DNA of 64,000 bases, from the NCBI RefSeq assembly GCF_004768545.1, contig NZ_CP038635.1:3249501-3313500 (forward strand), read 5' to 3'. Every line of letters begins with the position of its first letter. Position 1 is the first letter of the stretch. This document shows, piece after piece, positions 35,955 through 44,678 of the stretch. The notes beneath the pieces are model-generated. The model saw only the letters and a program-made list of their open reading frames with translations, had not been told where the DNA came from and searched no databases. This stretch comes from Cupriavidus oxalaticus. Its GTDB lineage: Bacteria > Pseudomonadota > Gammaproteobacteria > Burkholderiales > Burkholderiaceae. Made by a program: the position numbers and the translations under genes.

Positions 35955-36309
35955 TGGCGAGCGTCCCGCCATAGGCGGTCGCCAGTAGCCAGGTAGCCAT
36001 TGACCTTGTCACGCCCCTTGAGCGTGACGCTCTGCCCAGTGCGGGCCAGCGCCCAGAGCTTGCGCCCCTCCTTGAGCACATCCGCCGTCTCCAACTCAAA
36101 GCCACCGACTTCGGTGAGATCCCGGTAGAACTCCAGGATTTCGGAAGGCTGCACGACCTGATAGCGGCTCGAAACAACCGTCAGCGGTGCCTTGGTGTCC
36201 GAGCGGTACAGGACCTTCGGACCTTCTGCTCGGAGAAGGCGTGAATCGCGTCGAGACCGGCATAGCCGGACACGAAGCGCACTTTGGACGCCTCGATGCG
36301 CCAGTTCAT
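35955..36309 (-). pseudogene. Inverted internal fragment of DUF932 gene
   Basis: Read on the minus strand from 36309, it starts MNWRIEASKVRFVSG and continues into QPSEILEFYRDLTEVGGFELETADVL and ARTGQSVTLKGRDKVNGYL, matching residues about 37-155 of the intact gene at 41062. A small duplication after EQKV shifts the frame. The similarity fades near 35955. Together with the plus-strand fragment at 35722 this shows a local inversion with one breakpoint at the Met-Asn codons. Confidence 0.75.
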
Positions 36310-36332
36310 GCGGAAGCCACGCTTCACTCGAC

Positions 36333-37355
36333 CTATCGGCCCCACTCGCGGCTCAGCTCGACCTCAGGCACTACGCACTCGATTCCCAGGCGAGAAGTGA
36401 CGGCCTCTGCAAGGGCGATCGCGTTACCACCACGACTTGCATCGACGACGACCGTGCGCGCACCTGAAGCTTCGATGTACTGCAGCGTCCCCGCAAAGTC
36501 AGCATGATTCGACATCGCGATTCGTAGTGAGCGATCGGAGTAGTGCAGGACCGGATCATCCTGTCGCGACATGAACGCGCTTAGCTTGATGGCCGTGGAC
36601 TCGCCATCGGGAATTGGTAGGCTATCACCGGTTCCGTACCATCGGAGGTAGGTTCGTGTTTTAGCCACCTCTTTCCCCTCCGGGCTCTCGACATCGAGCA
36701 CGTCATCAATGACGCAGCCAAAGTCCCGATACACCGCAATTTCTTTCAGGAGCCGCCGTGAACCCAGCATCGGGAAACCGAGCTGCCCGCTCACGACCTG
36801 GAGAGCCCGCTGCAGTGTTCCTTGGTGGGCTAGAACGCGAACCGGTCCGAAGTGACGTGTTCGATGTATGACGTGCAGGAGGGCCGCCTCAGCAGCACCC
36901 TGGTCGTACTCTCGGACACTGCTCGGGCTGCCGTACGTCGGGTCCACTACGAGCGTATCAACTTGGATCACCTTGTCCAGCGGCCAGCTAAAGTCACCCG
37001 AGTAGCCAAGTCGCAGACCCTCCCGCGTCTCTACCCGGACCTGAGCGGCCCCGAGCATATGCCCGCTCGACTCCAAGGTTACTTGGAAGTCGCCGTAATT
37101 CATCACACTGCCGAATTCGGCGCCCACGAAGTTGGACCTGTACGGGAGATCGGCGTTCAGCTGTGCACAAAGCAACGCATGGGTACCGCGGCTGGTCAAG
37201 ATGGTCTGGAACGCTTTGCTCGTCTCAAAGCTATCCATGTGATCCAAATGGACGTGTGTCTGCACGCGCAACCCAGCTTCCCTGATGAAGCCATCACAGC
37301 TGACCTGGCCTGCGAGCAAGATGCACCCGCCTGCGGTTATTCGAACGTCAGCCAT
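36333..37355 (-). CDS. Metallo-beta-lactamase fold nuclease, SNM1/ligase-associated exonuclease-like
   Basis: A protein of about 340 residues. The metal site is THVHLDH (H34, H36, D38, H39), with H99 in SSGHMLGA, D121 in YSGDFSW and D138 in VVDPTYGSP. A C-terminal MSNHADFAGTLQYIEASGA matches the beta-CASP-type motif of SNM1/Pso2 and of ligase-D-associated DNA exonucleases. This points to a DNA (or RNA) nuclease and not to a small-molecule hydrolase. The ATG at 37355 overlaps the upstream gene by 8 bases. It is the last of four coupled genes and the likely effector of the cassette. Confidence 0.78.
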   Translation of the reverse strand: MADVRITAGGCILLAGQVSCDGFIREAGLRVQTHVHLDHMDSFETSKAFQTILTSRGTHALLCAQLNADLPYRSNFVGAEFGSVMNYGDFQVTLESSGHMLGAAQVRVETREGLRLGYSGDFSWPLDKVIQVDTLVVDPTYGSPSSVREYDQGAAEAALLHVIHRTRHFGPVRVLAHQGTLQRALQVVSGQLGFPMLGSRRLLKEIAVYRDFGCVIDDVLDVESPEGKEVAKTRTYLRWYGTGDSLPIPDGESTAIKLSAFMSRQDDPVLHYSDRSLRIAMSNHADFAGTLQYIEASGARTVVVDASRGGNAIALAEAVTSRLGIECVVPEVELSREWGR

Positions 37356-38073
37356 CCTCATTCCCCAACTTGTTGCTAAGCGAGTCCAGCACCCGTCGCT
37401 CGATCTCCTCGGGTGTCGTACCTTCGGATGCAGCGAGATCGGCCGTCCCGACAAGCACGAAGGAGCTGGATCCAAGGCGCGAGGCCGACACGAGATTCGA
37501 AAGAGAGCCAAGGTCCGGGAGCGTCGATCTCAGCAACTCGTCCCGATCGCGTTGCACCAAGCCTGCGAGGCGATTCCGCAGCATGACGTCGTCGATTGAG
37601 CCAAAGAGAACGTATCGGATCTCCACTTCAGTCCGCATGCCCACTACCTCCCTCACGCAGTCGTCTAGGTCCCTTGCTGCACGGCGGTGGAGCTGCATCA
37701 CCTGCACGATCTCTTTCCAGGTGAGCGCATGCGAGAGGATCGCCTCTGCAGCCCTTCTCTGGTCGACGCTGTCGAGCCCGCTCAATTGGGCGAGCGACGA
37801 GAAGGGGATCGTGTTCGCGAAACCCTGCTTGCGCCCCGACCAGCCGGCCATGTCGCGGACATCGGGAGAGAGACCTGCGATCTTGACGAACTCCTTGAGC
37901 TGCGTAACGCCTATCCCGAGCAGGTTGGACAGCTCTTGGCTGCTCTTTCCGGCAGCCAGAGCCCTTTCAATCAGCAATCCGACTTCTGCCGGAGATAGGC
38001 GACGCTCTGCCTTGTGGGAGCCGACGGACAGCAACAGACCTTTGAGTTCCTCTCGGGTGAATACGTCACCCAT
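37348..38073 (-). CDS. Helix-turn-helix protein of the ParB-SNF2 cassette
   Basis: A 241-residue protein with no ParB CTPase domain but a KorB/ParB-type helix-turn-helix near residues 40-65 (KSSQELSNLLGIGVTQLKEFVKIAGLS). A second helical region follows (LTWKEIVQVMQLHRRAARDLDDCVREV), then a C-terminal Ser/Leu-rich part. Its start overlaps the parB-like stop by 8 bases (ATGGGTGA), and its end overlaps the nuclease start by 8. I take it as a DNA-binding partner that works with the ParB-like protein. No enzyme motif was seen and the family is not recognised. Confidence 0.6.
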   Translation of the reverse strand: MGDVFTREELKGLLLSVGSHKAERRLSPAEVGLLIERALAAGKSSQELSNLLGIGVTQLKEFVKIAGLSPDVRDMAGWSGRKQGFANTIPFSSLAQLSGLDSVDQRRAAEAILSHALTWKEIVQVMQLHRRAARDLDDCVREVVGMRTEVEIRYVLFGSIDDVMLRNRLAGLVQRDRDELLRSTLPDLGSLSNLVSASRLGSSSFVLVGTADLAASEGTTPEEIERRVLDSLSNKLGNEDG

Positions 38074-38884
38074 CGAGCAGCCCGCGCTGGATAAGTGCCT
38101 CCTCGATCAGCTGGCCGGCCTCGGCATCTTGATTCGTCCCGTCGTCGCGTGCAGCTTGTTGAAGCGATGCATGGACACGCGCGGTGAGGGTGACCACGAT
38201 CTGAGTGACCTTCCGTCCCGACTTTGCGTCCTCCAGAACCTTGTCGATTGACGACGCTGGGCTCTCGGCCAATTGCTCGATGACTCGACTTTGTTGCGCG
38301 CCGGACATGCTCGTCATTTCCTTGGCCATCTCGACAAGTTCGGCATCGTCCACCTCGCCGAGCTGCTCCGCTGCCGTCTGGGCTTTCAAGGCGGCCGTCA
38401 TCGAAACTTGGTTGTCGTCGACTAAGCCCTTCAACGCCGGGGCCAGCCGATCGTACTTGACATACTGACTGACTTTGTTTTGCGGCAAGCCCGTTTCTTC
38501 AGCGACGGCACGGACCGTTCCGTACTTCCGGTATAGCTCGGTGCAAACGTCAATCAGGTCACGCGAGTTGAGGTCTCGCCGCACCAAGTTCTCAGTGACC
38601 GACAGTATCTTTGCCGCAGTTTCGTCCACGCGATCCTTGAGAATCGCAGACAGGATCGTCTTTGCCTTGAGGCGTTGGTGCGCAAGGAACCGACGCTGTC
38701 CAGTAATGATCTCGTACTTGTCGGCACCGACTTCGCACACGACGATTGGCTCGAGCAGTCCGACCTTGTTTATGCTGGCAGCGAGTTCGTCAATGTCACG
38801 GCCCACGTCGCGGACTCTGACCTGAGCCTTTCCAATTTCAAGCTGTTCGAGTGGGAGCTCCCGCACGTCTTTAAATTTGCTCAC
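38066..38884 (-). CDS. ParB-like CTPase/DNA-binding protein
   Basis: A 272-residue ParB family protein. The N-terminal ParB domain shows LPLEQLEIGKAQVRVRD, LAASINKVGLLEPIVV and the nucleotide-site motif TGQRRFLAHQRL. ENLVRRDLNSRDL and a helix-turn-helix (TVRAVAEETGLPQNKVSQYVKYDRL) follow. A C-terminal segment (VVTLTARVHASLQQAARDDGT) may be a ribbon-helix-helix or dimerisation tail. No parA is nearby, so plasmid partition is unlikely; ParB domains also occur in nuclease and modification systems. The GTG start has AAGGAAGG upstream and overlaps the SNF2 gene by 14 bases. Confidence 0.8.
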   Translation of the reverse strand: MSKFKDVRELPLEQLEIGKAQVRVRDVGRDIDELAASINKVGLLEPIVVCEVGADKYEIITGQRRFLAHQRLKAKTILSAILKDRVDETAAKILSVTENLVRRDLNSRDLIDVCTELYRKYGTVRAVAEETGLPQNKVSQYVKYDRLAPALKGLVDDNQVSMTAALKAQTAAEQLGEVDDAELVEMAKEMTSMSGAQQSRVIEQLAESPASSIDKVLEDAKSGRKVTQIVVTLTARVHASLQQAARDDGTNQDAEAGQLIEEALIQRGLLDG

Positions 38885-40286
38885 TGGACACCTTCCTTTC
38901 TGTTTGAGTGTTCGCTTGCGAGACGCCGGTCAAGACATGGCGCAAGATTGTGCTATCAATTTTGGAAGACGGCGCATCATCAATCACTGCCGCGAAAAGT
39001 TCCCGCTTCTGGTGCAGGAGTTCCGTGATCCTCTCCTCCACAGAATCGACCACCACTAGCTTAATTACGATGAGGGTTGAAAGTCTCCCGAATCGATGCG
39101 CCCTCTGGATTGCTTGGTCCTCCACGGCGGGGTTCCACCATCGATCAAAAAGTACTACATGACTTGCTTCGGGAATGTTGAGTCCGACTCCACCTGCACG
39201 GAGAGAGACAAGCAGGACGCGGGGACCCGGCTCTGACCGAAAATGGCTCAGAACCTCGTCCCGTTCTGCGGATGCAAGCGCGCCATGGTAAATGTCAGCC
39301 GGCAAATCGATCTGGCTGGCTACTCTCTCGAGGGTTTCAACATATTGGGAGAAGACAATGACCTTGTCGTCAGCATTGCAGAGCGATTGAAGGATTCCCT
39401 GAAGTACCTCGAGCTTGGCCGATTCGCCTGTCTCAGGGTCGAAGTTGCATACCTGTTTGAGTCGCGTGATCTCCGCCAGTATCGATGCGGGGGCGTTTAG
39501 TTCGGACGCCATGTTGATCGCCTCGGATTCCAAGTCGTCATAGGTGGCACGCTGACTTGGAAGTAAATCGACCGGCAGCTCTTGGATGATCATTGGAGGC
39601 AGTTCCTGCAGCACCTCGGCCTTTCGTCGACGCAAGAAGTGGCCCTCCGCCTCCTCATGCAGCTGATTCCTTGTATAGGAGAAGGCACTCGCTCGGTCAA
39701 GAACGTAGTCGAGCACGGAAGCAAACTCTTCCAGGCGGTTCTCCAAGGGTGTCGCCGAGAGAGCCCAACTGCGAGTCCGGCGTAAGAGCTTGCACGCGAG
39801 GCTCGTCGAGGAATGGCGATTCTTTATCCACTGAGCCTCATCCAGAACGACGAGATCCCACCGTAGGCCGTCAGCGAGGACCTGTTGGATGTCCGTTCGA
39901 ATCTGTTGGTAGTTCGCGAGAAGGACAGGGATAGGAAGCCCGTATGTGGCCCTTCGGTCCTCTGCGTTTCCAATTATTCGCCGACAAGCCAGAGCTGGTG
40001 CCCAACGAGCTAGTTCCTGCATCCAATTCGATGTCAGAGATGTCGGGGTGACGATTAGTGTCCTTGCCAGGACGACTTCGAAGCGAAGATGTGCTATGGC
40101 CGCTATCGCTTGAACTGTCTTGCCAAGCCCCATTTCGTCGGCCAACAAGGCGCCCTGGTGCTCAACCAAGAAAGCGACACCGCCTTGCTGGTAGGGACGT
40201 AGTGCACCGATTGCAGCAGGCGCTATCACGGTGCAGCCGCGGCTATATGGCAGTGTCCAAGAGGCAGGACGCTTCCGAGGGCACAC
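38871..40286 (-). CDS. Compact SNF2-family DNA translocase
   Basis: A 471-residue minimal SNF2/RAD54-type helicase. LRPYQQGGVAFL and LLADEMGLGKTVQA (motif I, about 48-60), LIVTPTSL (Ia), VVLDEAQWIKN (DEAQ, motif II), ALSATPLENRLEE (III), KVIVFSQYVET (IV), RVLLVSLRAGGVGLN (V) and DQAIQRAHRFGR (VI) are all present, so the motor looks active. No accessory domain is attached, so targeting presumably comes from the ParB and HTH partners downstream. It is the first gene of the four-gene cassette. The N-terminus before residue 20 looks unconserved and a later start is possible. Confidence 0.85.
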   Translation of the reverse strand: MCPRKRPASWTLPYSRGCTVIAPAAIGALRPYQQGGVAFLVEHQGALLADEMGLGKTVQAIAAIAHLRFEVVLARTLIVTPTSLTSNWMQELARWAPALACRRIIGNAEDRRATYGLPIPVLLANYQQIRTDIQQVLADGLRWDLVVLDEAQWIKNRHSSTSLACKLLRRTRSWALSATPLENRLEEFASVLDYVLDRASAFSYTRNQLHEEAEGHFLRRRKAEVLQELPPMIIQELPVDLLPSQRATYDDLESEAINMASELNAPASILAEITRLKQVCNFDPETGESAKLEVLQGILQSLCNADDKVIVFSQYVETLERVASQIDLPADIYHGALASAERDEVLSHFRSEPGPRVLLVSLRAGGVGLNIPEASHVVLFDRWWNPAVEDQAIQRAHRFGRLSTLIVIKLVVVDSVEERITELLHQKRELFAAVIDDAPSSKIDSTILRHVLTGVSQANTQTERKVSSEQI

Positions 40287-40624
40287 GCCACCATTAATCC
40301 GGGCCGCCCATGTCGGCGCTCGACCATCTTGCTACCAAGTGCGACCCTTGGGCAACACCGGCCGTGTATGCCGGCGCACTGGACACTGTATCGCTCAATA
40401 GCACGCCTGGTTACCTGTGACATTTCCTCCGCCCCCTCAAGCTCTCCTCAAGCCACACAAGCGGCCCCCGAACCCTCGCACACGATCGATCACACGAGCC
40501 GACGGATTGCCGCCGCATCCTGCAAGTGGCAGATACTGCTGTCAGTTTATACAAGAGGATACTGAACCGGGGCACCGCGACGCAACAGGTGCTCTAACCA
40601 AGCCTTGTCGCAGGGTTAAGGGGC
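40287..40624. other. Upstream region of SNF2 cassette and broken 5' part of element copy 2
   Basis: 338 bases. It should hold the promoter of the leftward cassette. Near 40590-40624 the sequence runs into the truncated glycine-zipper gene of copy 2. No complete gene was seen. Confidence 0.45.
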
Positions 40625-40930
40625 GTGCGACTGGGAGGCTTGCTCGGCGGCCGGATTGGCTTAATTGCCGGCCCCACCGGCATGACGCTCGGCGTGGTCG
40701 CAGGGGCCATCCTCGGCGCACTGGCCGGTGGGGCGGCCGGTTGCTCGACAGGCTCAGCCGTCGGTGAATTGATCGACGACAAGATCCTCGACAACTACCG
40801 CTGCCTGGACTGCGCCCACACGTTTGCCCAAGCAAAGAACACTCCTTATGCAGGCTCCAGGCAGCCTTCTGACGACTCCGACGCGAATCTCTTCGATGAT
40901 CCAGGCTACGCGCCATTCCACGCCGATTAA
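40625..40930 (+). pseudogene. Glycine-zipper protein, copy 2, 5'-truncated
   Basis: About 101 residues, MRLGGLLGGRIGLIAGPTGMTL..., nearly the same as the latter two thirds of the gene at 35162 and ending at the proper stop after PFHAD. The N-terminal CxxC ribbon half and first glycine repeats are missing: in-frame sequence upstream (LVAGLRGV) resembles the homologue for a few codons and then meets a stop. A GTG at 40625 could start translation, but no ribosome site is visible. One zinc-ribbon half (CLDCAHTF) remains. Confidence 0.6.
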
Positions 40931-41008
40931 GCGCGGTGTGAACGTCAATTCTGCGTAACGCAACGGCGAAACGCGCTTATCGATCTCCCCTCACCTATAT
41001 CCCCCTGC

Positions 41009-41032
41009 AAAGCCCGGCCTCGGCCGGGCTTT
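41009..41032 (+). terminator. Terminator-like hairpin in DUF932 leader
   Basis: AAAGCCCGGCC-TC-GGCCGGGCTTT, a perfect 11-bp stem. A similar hairpin occurs in copy 1 near 35670-35692. It separates the glycine-zipper gene from DUF932 and may terminate the former or attenuate the latter. Confidence 0.5.
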
Positions 41033-41061
41033 GTGCACTTGTCTTCCCAAAGGAGCAATTC

Positions 41062-42027
41062 ATGCATCTCGTTCAAACCATGGCCTATGTCGGCGAAACC
41101 CCGTGGCATGGCCTAGGCAATCAGCTCGCCCCCAACCAATCGCTCGAAGTCTGGGCCGAGCGCGCCGGCATGAACTGGCGCATCGAGGAGTCCGAAGTAC
41201 GCTTTGTGTCGGGCAATGCTGGTCTGGGGGCCATTCACGCCTTTCCCGAGCAGAAGGTCCTGTACCGTTCGGACACCAAGGCGCCGCTTTCAGTCGTCTC
41301 CAACCGCTACCAGGTCGTCCAGCCGTCTGAGATCCTGGAGTTCTATCGGGATCTCACCGAGGTTGGCGGCTTCGAGCTGGAGACGGCGGGCGTCCTCAAG
41401 GAGGGGCGCAAGCTCTGGGCTTTGGCCCGAACCGGCCAAAGCGCGACGCTCAAGGGCCGCGACAAGGTCAACGGTTACCTGCTACTGGCCACCGCCTGCG
41501 ACGGGACGCTAGCCACCACCGCGCAGTTCACGTCGGTACGAGTCGTGTGCAATAACACGCTGTCGATTGCCCTGGGTGACGGTGGCGGCGCCGTCAAGGT
41601 ACCGCACCGTAGTCAGTTCGATGCGCAAGCCGTCAAGCGGCAGCTCGGCATCGCCATCTCGTCCTGGGACGGCTTCATGGCCCGCATGAAAGTGCTCTCC
41701 GAATGCCGTGTCCATGGCGATGCGGCTGAGGCCTTTTTCCGGCGAGTGCTGACCTATCCGGTCGTCAACGCCCCAGACCGGTCCGCCGTCGCCGTCAACG
41801 ACCGTGCCCTCAAGGCGGTGCAGGAGCTCTACGCCGGACGTGGCAAGGGTTCCTTGTTGCCATCGTCAGCCGGCACGGCATGGGGCCTTCTCAACAGCAT
41901 CACCGAGTTCGTCGATCACCACCGTCGCGCGCGCAGCGACGACCACCGTCGCGATGCCGCTTGGTTCGGCCAAGGCGCCGCGCTGAAGCAGAAGGCCTGG
42001 GACGAGGCCTTGCGCCTGGCGCAGTGA
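41062..42027 (+). CDS. DUF932 protein, intact copy
   Basis: A 321-residue DUF932 protein. It opens MHLVQTMAYVGETPWHGLGNQ, with VLYRSDTKAPLSVVSNRYQVVQPSEILEFYRDLTE in the first third, VVCNNTLSIAL in the middle and AWGLLNSITEFVDHHRRAR near the end, all typical of the family. DUF932 proteins are common in integrative elements and large plasmids, often beside yqaJ-type recombinase genes; their function is unknown. AAAGGAG lies 7 bases before the ATG. It heads a run of four closely spaced genes on this strand. Confidence 0.88.
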   Translation: MHLVQTMAYVGETPWHGLGNQLAPNQSLEVWAERAGMNWRIEESEVRFVSGNAGLGAIHAFPEQKVLYRSDTKAPLSVVSNRYQVVQPSEILEFYRDLTEVGGFELETAGVLKEGRKLWALARTGQSATLKGRDKVNGYLLLATACDGTLATTAQFTSVRVVCNNTLSIALGDGGGAVKVPHRSQFDAQAVKRQLGIAISSWDGFMARMKVLSECRVHGDAAEAFFRRVLTYPVVNAPDRSAVAVNDRALKAVQELYAGRGKGSLLPSSAGTAWGLLNSITEFVDHHRRARSDDHRRDAAWFGQGAALKQKAWDEALRLAQ

Positions 42028-42073
42028 ATCCGATGTTTTCCATTACCGGCGGCAGACCGCCAAGGAGAATGTA

Positions 42074-43099
42074 ATGCAACCCGCTCAGGAAACGAAGTCC
42101 GGCAAGGCGCGCCCGGCGCTGCGCCTGGTCGACACGAAGCGGCTGCGCCGTGACGACTGGCTTGCCGTTCGCAAGACCGGCATCGGCGGCTCGGATGCGG
42201 CAGCCGCCGTGGGGCTCAGTCCCTATCAGAGCCAACTCGAACTCTGGCTGGAAAAGACCGGGCGCGATACGGGCCTGGTTAAGCCGAACCCGCAGGACAC
42301 GACTGAGCCGGTCTACTGGGGGACCCTGCTGGAACCGATTGTGGCGGCAGCCTACACCCAGCAGACCGGGCGCCGGGTGCGCAAGGTCAACGCCATCCTG
42401 CGGCATCCGATCGTGCCCTACATGCTGGCCAATCTGGATCGGGAAGTTGTCGGGTCGCCTGACGTCCAGATTCTCGAGTGCAAGACGGCCGGCGAGTTCG
42501 GGGCGCGTCTCTGGCGTGACGGCGTGCCGGAGTACGTGCAACTGCAGGTCCAGCATCAGTTGGCGGTCACTGGCAAGCAGGCGGCCGATGTGGCCGTTCT
42601 GCTGTGCGGGCAGAAGCTGGTGGTCCACCGGATCGAGCGTGACGACGCCCTGATCGGTCGTCTGATCCTTCTGGAGGCCAACTTCTGGCGCTACGTGACG
42701 ACCGACTCGCCGCCACCGGCCGATGGCTCGGAATCCGCCGATGCTGCACTGCGCCGCCTGTATCCGCACGACAACGGAGAAACCGCGGATTTCACGGCCG
42801 ATCGCCAGTTGAGCACGGTCTTCGCCGATCTGGTCACTTTACGTGCCGAAATCGCCTTGCGAGAAGCGCAGGAGGCAAGTCTGAAGCAAACGATCCAGCA
42901 GGCGATGGCCGAGGCCACCCGCGCGCGCTTCGAGACGGGCGAAGTCACGTTCCGGCGAAGCAAGGACGGCGCCGGCATCGACCTGAAGCGCCTACTTGCC
43001 GATCACCCGGAGCTCCAGGCGCCTTATGCCACCACCAAGCCCGGCTCGCGCCGGTTCCTGATACATCCTCACGGAGATATACCATGCTCAAAGGACTGA
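42074..43099 (+). CDS. YqaJ-family exonuclease (viral recombinase)
   Basis: A 341-residue lambda-exonuclease-like nuclease. WLAVRKTGIGGSDAAAAVGLSPY opens the YqaJ domain. EPVYWGTLLEPIVA, then MLANLDREVVG, ILECKTAGEF (Asp-Glu-x-Lys type catalytic residues) and VQLQVQHQLAVTG complete it. The C-terminal third is coiled-coil-like (ALREAQEASLKQTIQQAMAE). Such enzymes make 3' overhangs for recombination in phages and integrative elements. AAGGAG sits 6 bases upstream. The end overlaps the next gene by 16 bases. Confidence 0.88.
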   Translation: MQPAQETKSGKARPALRLVDTKRLRRDDWLAVRKTGIGGSDAAAAVGLSPYQSQLELWLEKTGRDTGLVKPNPQDTTEPVYWGTLLEPIVAAAYTQQTGRRVRKVNAILRHPIVPYMLANLDREVVGSPDVQILECKTAGEFGARLWRDGVPEYVQLQVQHQLAVTGKQAADVAVLLCGQKLVVHRIERDDALIGRLILLEANFWRYVTTDSPPPADGSESADAALRRLYPHDNGETADFTADRQLSTVFADLVTLRAEIALREAQEASLKQTIQQAMAEATRARFETGEVTFRRSKDGAGIDLKRLLADHPELQAPYATTKPGSRRFLIHPHGDIPCSKD

Positions 43100-43995
43100 C
43101 CATTACTCCGCCGGTCATCGGGCGGATTTCCATCGGCCGCGTCGTCGAGAAGAACGGCAAGCGGCTGCCTGAGAAGGACGACCAGTTCACCCTGACCAGC
43201 CAGGTGCAGAACCGGGACGGGTGGATTTTGCACCCGCTGGACGAAGCCCTGCGCAAGGCAGGCAGCCCCGGCAAGCTGCGCGCCATCCCGGTCCGGGTTC
43301 TCTTCAATGACCCCAACCTGAACCTGCGCGCCGAATACACCCTGTTCGATCGCGAAACCGGGCGTCCGGTCTGTGTCGGCAACGGCGAAACCTGCAAGCG
43401 CGCGGGCACTGAGGGCATCGCGACCCTGCCCTGCCCGTCGCCAGATGGCTGCGGCTTCGGCAAGGCCGGCGGCTGCAAGCCCTATGGGCGCTTGAACGTC
43501 GTCATTGGCGATGACGACGAGCTGGGCTCCTTCCTCTTCCGCACCACCTCCTACAATTCGATCCGCACGCTCGCTGCGCGACTCCACTACTTCGGTGCCG
43601 TGTCGGGCGGGCTCCTGGCTTGCCTGCCACTGGAATTGAAGCTGCGCGGCAAGTCCACCACGCAAAGCTTCCGTTCGGCGATCTACTACGTGGATTTGGG
43701 GGTACGGATCGGCAGCACGCTGGAGGCCGCCATTGGCGAGGCGAGGGAGTTGGATGCGAGGCGCCGCGGGGCCGGCTTCGACCAGTCAGCCCTGGACGAG
43801 GCGGCGCGGCTCGGCTTTGGCAACGGCGCCTTCGAGGATGGTGACGAGGAGTGTGCAGCCGTCGCGGAGGAATTCTTCCCGGATGCCTCGGGCAGTAACT
43901 GCGACGACTCGGCCGGTCACGCCCCGACTGGCTCGCCGAGCCTGCGCGACAAGCTGGCACGGCGGGCCGACGCGCTGACGGAGGCGGCGCCATGA
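43084..43995 (+). CDS. Integrative-element hydrolase/metal-binding-type protein
   Basis: A 303-residue protein of the kind usually annotated as hydrolase or metal-binding protein beside yqaJ and DUF932 in integrative elements. MLKGLTITPPVIGRISIGRVVEKNGKRLPEKDDQF is its typical start. Four cysteines in VCVGNGETCKR, LPCPSPDGCGF and GGCKPYGR can bind metal. TSYNSIRTLAARL and LPLELKLRGKSTTQ follow. An acidic, low-complexity tail ends the protein. GGAGATATACC is an evident ribosome site. A role in recombination directionality has been suggested for such proteins but is not certain here. Confidence 0.78.
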   Translation: MLKGLTITPPVIGRISIGRVVEKNGKRLPEKDDQFTLTSQVQNRDGWILHPLDEALRKAGSPGKLRAIPVRVLFNDPNLNLRAEYTLFDRETGRPVCVGNGETCKRAGTEGIATLPCPSPDGCGFGKAGGCKPYGRLNVVIGDDDELGSFLFRTTSYNSIRTLAARLHYFGAVSGGLLACLPLELKLRGKSTTQSFRSAIYYVDLGVRIGSTLEAAIGEARELDARRRGAGFDQSALDEAARLGFGNGAFEDGDEECAAVAEEFFPDASGSNCDDSAGHAPTGSPSLRDKLARRADALTEAAP

Positions 43996-44555
43996 CTACT
44001 CCTTCCACGGGGTGGTTACGCCAGGTCTCAGGCGGTGCGCGCAAAGGTCGTCGCCGCGCTGGCCTCCGCCAAGGCCAGGCCTTGCCATGGCGACTGTGCC
44101 GACCTCAAGGCGAGGCAGGCTGGGCTGGCGGCGACACTGGGGCGCTCGATGTCGAGGCGCAGGAGGCCAAGCGCCGGGAAGCCGCCGAAGACCGGCAACT
44201 GGAGGCACAGCGTCGCGAGGCGACTCGCCATGACGCCGCCCGTCACGACCCGGTCGTGGCCACGCTGGCAGGCTGGCTGGGGGTCACGCCCGCTCACATC
44301 GAGTTCCTGGCTGCGCTGGTCCTGGCGGCGGCGCTCGAAGGCGTCGCCTGCTACGGCTGGTACCTGGTGCTCGTTGCGCGAGCTGCCGTGACCGAACCTG
44401 TCGCCGACAGTCCCGCCGATCCCGACACCGATCTGAGCCGACTGCACCGCGCCATCGCCGACGGTCAGATTCGTCCCACCGTTGTGGAAATCCGGCGCCA
44501 TCTGGGCTGCTCCCAGGCCAAAGCGCTGGAATTACGCAGGCAATTGGTGGCGTAA
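43992..44555 (+). CDS. Element protein with N-terminal region probably frameshifted twice
   Basis: The open frame gives 187 residues. The C-terminal part (DVEAQEAKRREAAEDRQLEAQRREAT, a membrane helix LVLAAALEGVACYGWYLVLVA, then VEIRRHLGCSQAKALELRRQ) looks natural: coiled coil, one membrane span and a small HTH-like tail. The segment 44013-44140 reads as arginine-rich nonsense in this frame, but gives GYARSQAVRAKVVAALASAKARPCHGDCA in the +1 frame. Two compensating frameshifts, or sequencing indels, would explain it. The start overlaps the previous gene by ATGA. The function is unknown. Confidence 0.6.
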   Translation: MTTPSTGWLRQVSGGARKGRRRAGLRQGQALPWRLCRPQGEAGWAGGDTGALDVEAQEAKRREAAEDRQLEAQRREATRHDAARHDPVVATLAGWLGVTPAHIEFLAALVLAAALEGVACYGWYLVLVARAAVTEPVADSPADPDTDLSRLHRAIADGQIRPTVVEIRRHLGCSQAKALELRRQLVA

Positions 44556-44678
44556 CGCCACGCCTCTCCCGTCCCAGCCCTCCCCCTCCGGCGACGGCCA
44601 GAAGACTCTCCCGACCTCTTTTCTTTGCGCCATCGCGCCTGTGCGCGTCGGGCGCGCTCACTATTGGAGAATCGATTG

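Noticed and set aside
38066..38884. ParB as part of a plasmid partition system
   Set aside because: There is no parA, no replication initiator and no centromere-like repeats nearby. The genes it is coupled to are an SNF2 motor and a nuclease.
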